Shown in pieces: positions 24,717-30,789 of a DNA stretch of 53,492 bases (position 1 is the stretch's first letter; each line of letters opens with the position of its first letter). This DNA comes from an uncultured Acidobacteriota bacterium (lineage in GTDB: Bacteria > Acidobacteriota > Thermoanaerobaculia > UBA5066): contig CAIMWE010000111.1 in the NCBI GenBank assembly GCA_903845115.1, positions 1-53,492 of the forward strand. Direction: 5' to 3'. The translations under genes and the position numbers were made by a program. Under the pieces are notes generated by a model. It was not told where the DNA came from. It was given only the letters and a program-made list of their open reading frames with translations, and made no database searches.

Positions 24717-25025
24717 TCAGGTCGCATGTGGAATGAAATAGCTTGGCTCTCGGCGATGGTGCGCAACGGCCGCGATCCGGATCCGATCTGGCTCGATCGC
24801 ATAGAAGAGCGTGTCGAACGGCTTTCTCAGCGTCTTTCGCCTGAGATTGCCGATCGAGATGGGGGCCGCCTCGGGAAATCGTTCGATAAAGGCGACGGCG
24901 CGAGTCACCTCGGCGTGAAACGCCTCGGCGATGTCCTTTGCCTCATCAGCGTAGTGCTTTCGGATGACGCGAAACTCGCCCTCCGCCGGCCGTGCGAAAT
25001 AGGCCTTACGAGCGGGAGGCGTCAC
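24717..25025 (-). CDS. ParE/RelE-family toxin
   Basis: 102 residues, a typical length. The family pattern is clear: a helical N-terminal half (AKDIAEAFHAEVTRAVAFIE, FPEAAP), then the basic strands RRKTLRKPFDTLFYAIEPDR and IRIAAVAHHRREPSYF. Such toxins poison gyrase (ParE) or cut mRNA on the ribosome (RelE); the C-terminal His-Arg-Arg-x-P-x-Y/F ending is more ParE-like. The GTG start at 25025 overlaps the antitoxin end by 20 bp, the usual coupled order antitoxin then toxin. The gene ends at the edge of a tRNA-like repeat (24643-24716). Confidence 0.82.
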   Translation of the reverse strand: MTPPARKAYFARPAEGEFRVIRKHYADEAKDIAEAFHAEVTRAVAFIERFPEAAPISIGNLRRKTLRKPFDTLFYAIEPDRIRIAAVAHHRREPSYFIPHAT

Positions 25026-25218
25026 GGAAGACTTCTTCGGCCGGTCTTTCCGTCATCCGTCCGGCCCGCACTTCTGCGAGACGCCGTTCGGATTCGGTGG
25101 CCCACTTCGCTTCCCACTCAGACTCCGGCAACTCGTCCAGGCTCCTCAGTAGGCGCCCGGCCAGTTCGGCACGCTGCTTCTCAGGGAGCGAAAGGGCTGC
25201 GGCGACCAAGTCTTCCAT
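25006..25218 (-). CDS. antitoxin of the addiction-module component family
   Basis: 70 residues, matching the short helical antitoxins often paired with ParE/RelE-like toxins: MEDLVAAALSLPEKQRAELA followed by GRLLRSLDELPESEWEAKWA and a charged tail. The LP-x-x-x-R-A-E-L-A motif is characteristic. It binds its toxin through the C-terminal tail and normally represses its own promoter. ATG 25218 is preferred since upstream sequence in frame runs toward the tRNA region without coding character. It lies between the tRNA-derived repeats at 24643 and 25307. Confidence 0.8.
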   Translation of the reverse strand: MEDLVAAALSLPEKQRAELAGRLLRSLDELPESEWEAKWATESERRLAEVRAGRMTERPAEEVFRDASRS

Positions 25219-25290
25219 CGTCACGGCTGGAATTCTAGTTCTTCTCCGCACGATCTCAAGCCTGGCCGTTTCCCTCGAGTGACCCGGTGA

Positions 25291-25443
25291 CAGCCCATCA
25301 GGGGACTGGTGCCGGAGCCGGGGGTCGAACCCGGACATCCCTTGCGGGGCTGGGGATTTTGGGACTGCGTGTAGAGCCCAGCAGGGGGCTGGTGCCGGAG
25401 GAGGGATTTGAACCCTCACTCCCCTTGCGGGGCTGGGGATTTT
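25291..25443 (-). repeat. 83-bp-period tandem repeat built from a tRNA-Leu 3' end
   Basis: The segment 25291-25360 and the segment 25374-25443 are near copies offset by 83 bp. The right copy is the 3' part of the intact tRNA-Leu plus flank; the left copy (25307-25360) is a truncated tRNA with its own fully paired T arm (CCGGG, loop TTCGACC, CCCGG), the shared variable-arm bases CTTGCGGGGCTGGGGATTTT and an encoded CCA. The left copy has no 5' half, so it cannot be a tRNA. Such a partial copy next to the whole gene is what repeated site-specific integration leaves. Confidence 0.7.
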
Positions 25444-25478
25444 AAGTCCCCTGCGTCTGCCAGTTCCGCCACTCCGGC
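25390..25478 (-). tRNA. tRNA-Leu, anticodon UAA
   Basis: 89 nt with encoded CCA. Acceptor stem GCCGGAG pairs with CTCCGGC; D arm GTGGCGGAACTGGCAGAC; anticodon arm GGGGA-CTTAAAA-TCCCC gives anticodon TAA; long class II variable arm; T arm GAGGG-TTCAAAT-CCCTC. All stems pair fully, so this copy is the functional one. It lies beside two partial tRNA copies and an integrase remnant. Confidence 0.95.
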
Positions 25479-25534
25479 CCGGGGACAGGATAGACGAACC
25501 TCACCTTTCCAATGACTTACGAATCCGCTGTTTT

Positions 25535-25738
25535 TCGGCAGGTCTCCGGATTCATGACCTTCGTCGCCGGTTCGGCCTCGACAACGCCCGGTCCTCCGGG
25601 CCCCACATGGCCAGCAAACTCTTCGGACACTCGTCGGTCACCGTCACCGAGACCCACTGCGTCCCGCTCCAGATCGACCTCCTCCGGGATGCCGTCGAGA
25701 AGCTCGCCGAGGTAGTCCCCTTCCTGTCCGCCTCGTAG
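25535..25738 (+). pseudogene. C-terminal remnant of a tyrosine recombinase
   Basis: A 67-codon frame ending in TAG at 25736 reads GLRIHDLRRRFG, then MASKLFGHSSVTVTETH, then a helix LLRDAVEKLAEVV. HDLR carries the box II H-x-x-R of phage-type integrases and LFGHSS the following His/Trp box. Around a dozen residues are lost between the boxes, no Tyr occupies the nucleophile position (the sequence there reads T-E-T-H-C), and the first catalytic Arg domain is gone. It cannot recombine DNA. Placed 57 bp from the intact tRNA-Leu, it is the expected scar of an element that once used that tRNA as its attachment site. Confidence 0.65.
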
Positions 25739-26070
25739 CCACGGCCCGAGGCCTCGAGAGTCCAGCCCGAGGCCCCGTCTTTCGAGACGCTGTTCGTTGG
25801 GAGGGGGAGGGTCCCCACGCTGGGTCGGGCACGTCGCCGAGGCTGGCCGCCTGCCGCCGGGTGGCCTGCACGAGGACGCGCCCGGCCCAGGCCGCGTCCA
25901 CGGTCGTCTGCAAGGTCCCGGCGACCTCCTCGAACGCGGCCACCTCGGCCTTCACATCCGCCATCCCGGTCACGGCGACGACGAAGCAGCTCTCCACCAG
26001 CAACACGGCCTGCTCGACGATGTCGGCGTCGGCGAGGGGAGGCGCCGAGCGCAGGGGTGTGTGTCCGCAT
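25739..26070. other. 332-bp stretch without a confident gene
   Basis: Between the integrase remnant and the right-hand kinase no gene can be called. The minus strand keeps a helical, coding-like stretch (LADADIVEQAVLLVESCFVV, DVKAEVAAFEEVAGTLQ) over roughly 25800-26060 but with no ATG and no sensible C-terminus, so it is probably another fragment. The kinase promoter must lie here; no -35/-10 pair stood out. Confidence 0.4.
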
Positions 26071-29000
26071 ATGCTTACCTCCTCCCCGGGCGAAGGGAGG
26101 AGCCGTGTCCAACAATTTGCGGGGCCTTCGGCAAAGGCCGCCCCCAGCGGGCCTGACAGCCTCGTCCCCGGGGTCGACATCGGTGTGGAATACGCCGCCT
26201 CCGCCCTCGCGGCTCTCTCCGAGGGAGTCGTCGTGCAGGTCGCCAGTGGCGAGATCGTGTCCTGCAACCCGGCGGCCGAACGCATCCTCGGCCTCTCCCG
26301 CGACCAGCTGAAGGGACGGACATCGGTCGATCCCGGCTGGCGGGCGATCCACGAGGACGGCTCGCCGTTCCCGGGCGAGACCCACCCGGCGATGGTGACG
26401 CTCCGGACGGGCGAGCCCCTCCGAGGGGTAGTCATGGGGGTCCACACGCCGGAGGGGTCCCTTCGCTGGATCTCGATCAACTCGGGGCCGGTACCCGGAT
26501 CGGGTGCGCACCCCGCCTCTGTCGTCACGACGTTCGTGGACATCACGGACCGGCGCGTGGCGGACGAGGCCGCCCGGAGGGGCGCAGAAGCGATCCGCCG
26601 GAGCGAGGAGAAGTACCGCCGGATCGTGGACACGGCGAACGAGGGCATCTGGCAGATCGACGCGAAGTCGAACCTGACGTTCGTCAATCAGCAGATGGCG
26701 GACATGCTGGGGTACACGCCGGAGGAGCTGCTCGGCAGGAATCCCGTCGACTTCGTCGTCTCCGAAGAAAGAGCCGATGCCGGACGGAGGATCGCCGAGG
26801 CAGCGCAGGGACTCCCCGAGTCACACGAGCGACGATTCGTGAGGAAGGACGGCTCCGAGGTCTGGGTCCAGCTGGCGCGGAGTCCGATCCTCTCGCCGGA
26901 GGGTACCTTCTCCGGGGTCCTCGCCATGGCCACCGACATCACCGAGCGGAAGAGGGTCGAGGTAGCCCTGCGGAAGAGCGAGGACGACTTCCGGTGGATC
27001 TTCGAGAGGTCCATCATCGGGAAGACGATCACGTTCCCCTCCGGGGAGAGCCACGTCAACGATGCCTTCGCCCGGATGCTCGGCTACGGGCGGGAGGAGC
27101 TTGAACGTCTCGGCCAGCGCGGCATCACACATCCGGACGACCTCGGCGAGAGCCACCGTATCGTGGCGTCCTTCCTCTCGGGCGAGAGCAACGAGGCCCA
27201 CTTCACCAAGCGGTACATACACCGGGACGGCAGCGTCGTCTGGGCCGAGATCAGCACCAACGTCCGGCGGGGTGCCGACGGCCGTCCTCTCTACTTCGTC
27301 TCGGTCGCCAACGAGATCTCCGAACGGCGGCGTCTGGAGGCGGCGCTCGAGGAAAGCGAGGCGAAGTACAGGCTCCTCGCGGAGAACTCGACCGATGTCA
27401 TCGGCATCCTCGGCACGGATGGCATCGTCAAGTACGCCTCCCCATCGTGCCTCGCGCTGACCGGATACGGGCAGCAGGAGATGATCGGTCGTCGGGTCTC
27501 CGACATCTTCCTGCCCGAAGAATGGCCGGTCGTGGAAGAGGCCATGGCGCGACACGCGGCGGGCGACGACGTAGTCAGGGTCCGCTACCGCGTCCGCCAC
27601 AAGGACGGGAGCCTGATCTGGGTGGAGCGAATCTCGCGGGCGCTCCGGGAGTCCGGGACCGGGAAGGTCGCCGAGTTCCACTTCTCCGTCCGGGACGTCA
27701 CGGAGACGAAGCTGGCCGAGGACGAGGTCAAGCGGCACCGGGATCATCTGGAGGAAGTCGTCGTGGAACGGACGGCCTCGCTCCAGAAGACCAACGCGGC
27801 CCTGACGGAAGTGATCGCCGTTCAACGCCGGACCGAGGGCGAGCTACGCGAGAGCGAGGAGCGGCTCCACCTCGCGCAGGAGGCCAGTCAGAGCGGCGCC
27901 TACGAATGGGATGTCCGGACCGACGAGGTCCTCTGGACCCCCGAGCTCGAGCGGCTCTACGGCCTACCGGAGGGAGGGTTCGCCGGGCGGTACGGATCGT
28001 GGGAAGCGTTCGTTCACCCCGAGGACCTCCCGAGGATCAACGCGCTCGTCCAGAAGGCCGTCGAGGAGAAGACCGGTTTCCAGAGCCAGTTCCGGATCAC
28101 CCGGGGAGATGGTGAGACGTGCTGGATGGAGTTGTTTGGCCGGGTCTTCTGCGACGAGACCGGCCAGCCCCTCAGGGTCATCGGCGTCAACCGGGACATC
28201 ACCGAAAGGAAGCGCGCCGAGGAGGTCCACGCCGCAAGTCGGCGGGCGGCGGACCGGAAGACCGAGGAACTCCGCGCTCTATTCGAGAGCACGGCGGTCG
28301 GGATGGCGCTCTACGACGCGACGCCACCGTTCCGGCTCTTGTCGTGTAACCAGCGTTTTCAAGAGAGCTATCCGGAGCCCCTGCGGACGGCAGGGATGGT
28401 CGGCCTCACCCTCCCGGAGTTCGCCCCGGAGGCTGTCACGGGTGGCGTCCTGGACGCATTCCAGAGGGTCGTGGACACCGGGGCCGCGATCTCGTTCAGG
28501 GAGTTCCCCTACGAAGGCTTCGCGGGGGGGCGAAGCTGGTGGGACTGGCACGTCGCTCCCGTGGTTTCGAAGGGGAAAGTCGTCGCGCTGGCGTTCGGGA
28601 GAGTCGATGTCAGTCTGGCCGTGAGAGCCCGCAAGCGGATCGAGACGGAGATGTACCACGTCAAGGAGGCCAACCGGGACCTGGAGGCTTTCTCCTACTC
28701 GGTGTCCCACGACCTGCGGGCTCCCCTCCGCGCCATCAATGGCTTCACCAGCCTCCTCGAAAGACGCCTCGGCGACGCGCTCGACGAGGAGAGCCACCGT
28801 CTCGTCGACGTCGTCAAGGAGAACAGCCGCCTGATGGGCGCTCTCGTCGATGGCCTCCTCGAATACACGCGGATTCGTCACATACACTTGGCCCGGACCC
28901 GGCTGGACATGAAGCGAATAGCGGAGAGCGTCGTCACCGAGCTCGTGGCGGATGCTCAGCGCCAGCAGGTCGAGGTCAGGGTGGCGGAACTGCCGTCGGC

Positions 29001-29373
29001 CTATGCCGACCCCGGCCTCACCGTCGCCATCCTGAAGCACTTGCTGTCCAACGCCTTCAAGTTCAGCGCCTGTCGGCCCAAGCCCGTGGTCGAGGTTGGA
29101 TTCGAGGCGGGGCCTGACGGTCCGGTCTACTTCGTCAAGGACAACGGGGTGGGTTTTGACCCGAAGTACATGGAGAAGTTGTTTGGCGTCTTCCACCGGC
29201 TGGACGGACCCCCCGAGGCGAGAGGGACCGGGATCGGGCTGGCGCTGGTGAGGCGGATCGTGGAGCGGCACGGCGGGTGGATCAGGGCCGAGGGAGCGGT
29301 CAATGGCGGGGCCAAATTCCGCTTCTCGCTCGTCCCGGCGAGCACGGAACCCGATGTGACGCTGCCTGTGTAG
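26071..29373 (+). CDS. orphan multi-PAS sensor histidine kinase
   Basis: 1,100 residues, soluble, with six PAS-type domains in series before the kinase core. The first starts near residue 35 (ALSEGVVVQVASGEIVSCNP); others begin at about 185, 310, 430, 590 and 740. PAC ends are DITDRR, DITERKRVE, EISERRRLE, DVTETKLAE and DITERKRAEE. A coiled coil of about 40 residues lies between PAS4 and PAS5. Dimerisation motif SYSVSHDLRAPLRAING holds the phospho-acceptor His880; the ATPase domain has HLLSNAFKFS, DNGVGFD and TGIGLALVRRIVERHGG. ATG 26071 lacks a clear ribosome binding site; the frame is open upstream, but that part is antisense-like and rejected. No receiver domain or adjacent regulator. A hairpin at 29410-29434 follows. 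Core nearly duplicates that of the kinase at 22405-24345. Confidence 0.9.
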   Translation: MLTSSPGEGRSRVQQFAGPSAKAAPSGPDSLVPGVDIGVEYAASALAALSEGVVVQVASGEIVSCNPAAERILGLSRDQLKGRTSVDPGWRAIHEDGSPFPGETHPAMVTLRTGEPLRGVVMGVHTPEGSLRWISINSGPVPGSGAHPASVVTTFVDITDRRVADEAARRGAEAIRRSEEKYRRIVDTANEGIWQIDAKSNLTFVNQQMADMLGYTPEELLGRNPVDFVVSEERADAGRRIAEAAQGLPESHERRFVRKDGSEVWVQLARSPILSPEGTFSGVLAMATDITERKRVEVALRKSEDDFRWIFERSIIGKTITFPSGESHVNDAFARMLGYGREELERLGQRGITHPDDLGESHRIVASFLSGESNEAHFTKRYIHRDGSVVWAEISTNVRRGADGRPLYFVSVANEISERRRLEAALEESEAKYRLLAENSTDVIGILGTDGIVKYASPSCLALTGYGQQEMIGRRVSDIFLPEEWPVVEEAMARHAAGDDVVRVRYRVRHKDGSLIWVERISRALRESGTGKVAEFHFSVRDVTETKLAEDEVKRHRDHLEEVVVERTASLQKTNAALTEVIAVQRRTEGELRESEERLHLAQEASQSGAYEWDVRTDEVLWTPELERLYGLPEGGFAGRYGSWEAFVHPEDLPRINALVQKAVEEKTGFQSQFRITRGDGETCWMELFGRVFCDETGQPLRVIGVNRDITERKRAEEVHAASRRAADRKTEELRALFESTAVGMALYDATPPFRLLSCNQRFQESYPEPLRTAGMVGLTLPEFAPEAVTGGVLDAFQRVVDTGAAISFREFPYEGFAGGRSWWDWHVAPVVSKGKVVALAFGRVDVSLAVRARKRIETEMYHVKEANRDLEAFSYSVSHDLRAPLRAINGFTSLLERRLGDALDEESHRLVDVVKENSRLMGALVDGLLEYTRIRHIHLARTRLDMKRIAESVVTELVADAQRQQVEVRVAELPSAYADPGLTVAILKHLLSNAFKFSACRPKPVVEVGFEAGPDGPVYFVKDNGVGFDPKYMEKLFGVFHRLDGPPEARGTGIGLALVRRIVERHGGWIRAEGAVNGGAKFRFSLVPASTEPDVTLPV

Positions 29374-29409
29374 GTCGGCACCCCCGGAATCCCGAGGGCC
29401 TCACGTGGA

Positions 29410-29434
29410 GAGCGGCCGGGGATACCGGCCGCTC
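29410..29434. terminator. bidirectional GC hairpin between kinase and tRNA-Cys
   Basis: GAGCGGCCGG and CCGGCCGCTC form a perfect 10-bp stem with a five-base loop (GGATA). It sits 37 bp after the rightward kinase and 14 bp after the leftward tRNA-Cys, so it can stop both. No T tract on either side. Confidence 0.6.
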
Positions 29435-29447
29435 GGAGATTTCGAGA

Positions 29448-29523
29448 TGGAGGCGACGGTCGGATTCGAACCGACGAATGAGGCTTTTGCAGAGCCTTCC
29501 CTTAACCACTTGGGTACGTCGCC
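29448..29523 (-). tRNA. tRNA-Cys, anticodon GCA
   Basis: 76 nt with encoded CCA. Acceptor stem GGCGACG pairs with CGTCGCC; anticodon arm GGGCT-CTGCAAA-AGCCT gives GCA; T arm GTCGG-TTCGAAT-CCGAC. All arms pair. No repeat of its 3' end is seen nearby. Confidence 0.95.
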
Positions 29524-29559
29524 CCGATGGAGGGGGCGAGATGATACCGCATCCCGGGA

Positions 29560-30744
29560 TCAGGGGATCTCGCGGCGGAGGACCTCCTTCGCGATCGTCC
29601 CGAGCTGCATGAAGGAGGTCCCCTCGTAGATCTTCCCGATCTTGCAGTCCCGGTAGAGCTTCTCGAGCGGGTAGTCCTTGACGTAGCCGTAGCCGCCCAG
29701 GAGCTCGAGCCCGCGCGACGCGCACATCTCCGCGACCTCGGACGACTTCAGCTTCGCGATGGCGGCTTCCCTCAGGAACGGACGGCCGGACTCCTTCATC
29801 CGGGCCGCGTTGTAGACGGCCAGGCGCGCGCACTCCAGCTCCATGTCCATCCGCGCCAGCTCGTGCTGGATCGCCTGGAACTCCGCGAGGGGCTTGCCGA
29901 ACTGGACCCGCTGCTTCACGTACTTCGTCGAGTAGTCGAGGGCGGCCCGGGCGATGCCGAGCATCTGGGCCCCGATCCCGATGCGTCCCTCGTTCAGGGT
30001 CTCGATCGCGATCTTGTAGCCCTCGCCGACCTTGCCGACGACGTTCTCCTCGGGGACCTCCAGGTCCTCGAAGGAGAGGGCGAGCGTGGAGGAGGCACGG
30101 ATACCGAGCTTGTCCTCCTTCTTCCCCTTCGTGAACCCCTTCCAGGAAGATTCCACGAAGAAGGCGGTGATTCCCTTGTACCCCTTCGACTTGTCGGCGT
30201 TCGCGAAGACGAGGAACAGCTCGGCCTCGAGGCCGTTCGTGATCCAGAGCTTCTCGCCGTTGAGGACCCACTTGTCGCCCTTCTTCGCGGCGGTGGTGGC
30301 CAGCGCGAAGGCGTCGGAGCCGGAGCCGGCCTCGGAGAGCGCGTACGAGGCGACCTTCGACTTCGCGAGCTGCGGGAGGTACTTCTTCTTCAGCTCGGGC
30401 GAGCCCCACCTCAGGATCGCGTTCGCCACCAGCGTGTTCTGGACGTCGACGACGACGGCGCAGGCGGCGTCGACCCGGGCGAGGGCCTCGATGACGGCGA
30501 TCGCCGTGCCGAAGTTCTGCCCCAGGCCCCCGAACTCCTCGGGGATCTCGATCCCCATCAGGTCCAGGTCGAAGAACTGCTTCACGAGGTCGGGGTCGAT
30601 GTGGTTGTCGCGGTCCATCTGGGCCGACTTCGGCCCTATCGTCTCGACGGCGAACTGGTACACGCCTTCGGCGATGTCGCGTTCGTTCTCCGTCAGGATC
30701 GTCAGCGGGGGGACCGTCGGGGCCATCGTCTCTGTGGAAGCCAT
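29560..30744 (-). CDS. acyl-CoA dehydrogenase (short/branched-chain type)
   Basis: 394 residues. Complete ACAD fold: N-terminal helical domain, FAD-contact ASYALSEAGSGSDAFALATT, WITNGLEAELFLVFA, C-terminal helical domain with RVQFGKPLAEFQAIQ, GLELLGGYGYVKDYPLEKLYRD, and the catalytic base Glu374 in KIYEGTSFMQL. Sequence is closest in feel to short- and branched-chain enzymes that oxidise butyryl- or isovaleryl-type CoA esters; exact substrate is open. Electrons would pass to ETF, not encoded here. AGGAGG stands four bases before ATG 30744; an adjacent ATG at 30747 is too close to it. Single gene between the tRNA-Cys and the propeller gene. Confidence 0.9.
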   Translation of the reverse strand: MASTETMAPTVPPLTILTENERDIAEGVYQFAVETIGPKSAQMDRDNHIDPDLVKQFFDLDLMGIEIPEEFGGLGQNFGTAIAVIEALARVDAACAVVVDVQNTLVANAILRWGSPELKKKYLPQLAKSKVASYALSEAGSGSDAFALATTAAKKGDKWVLNGEKLWITNGLEAELFLVFANADKSKGYKGITAFFVESSWKGFTKGKKEDKLGIRASSTLALSFEDLEVPEENVVGKVGEGYKIAIETLNEGRIGIGAQMLGIARAALDYSTKYVKQRVQFGKPLAEFQAIQHELARMDMELECARLAVYNAARMKESGRPFLREAAIAKLKSSEVAEMCASRGLELLGGYGYVKDYPLEKLYRDCKIGKIYEGTSFMQLGTIAKEVLRREIP

Positions 30745-30789
30745 CATTCCTCCTGTACGGGGGGCGAATATACCCCGGGAACGCCGGAC

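Noticed and set aside
25861-26070. Upstream extension of the right-hand kinase frame
   Set aside because: Ser/Thr/Ala-rich, no domain, and the first PAS domain begins after the ATG at 26071.
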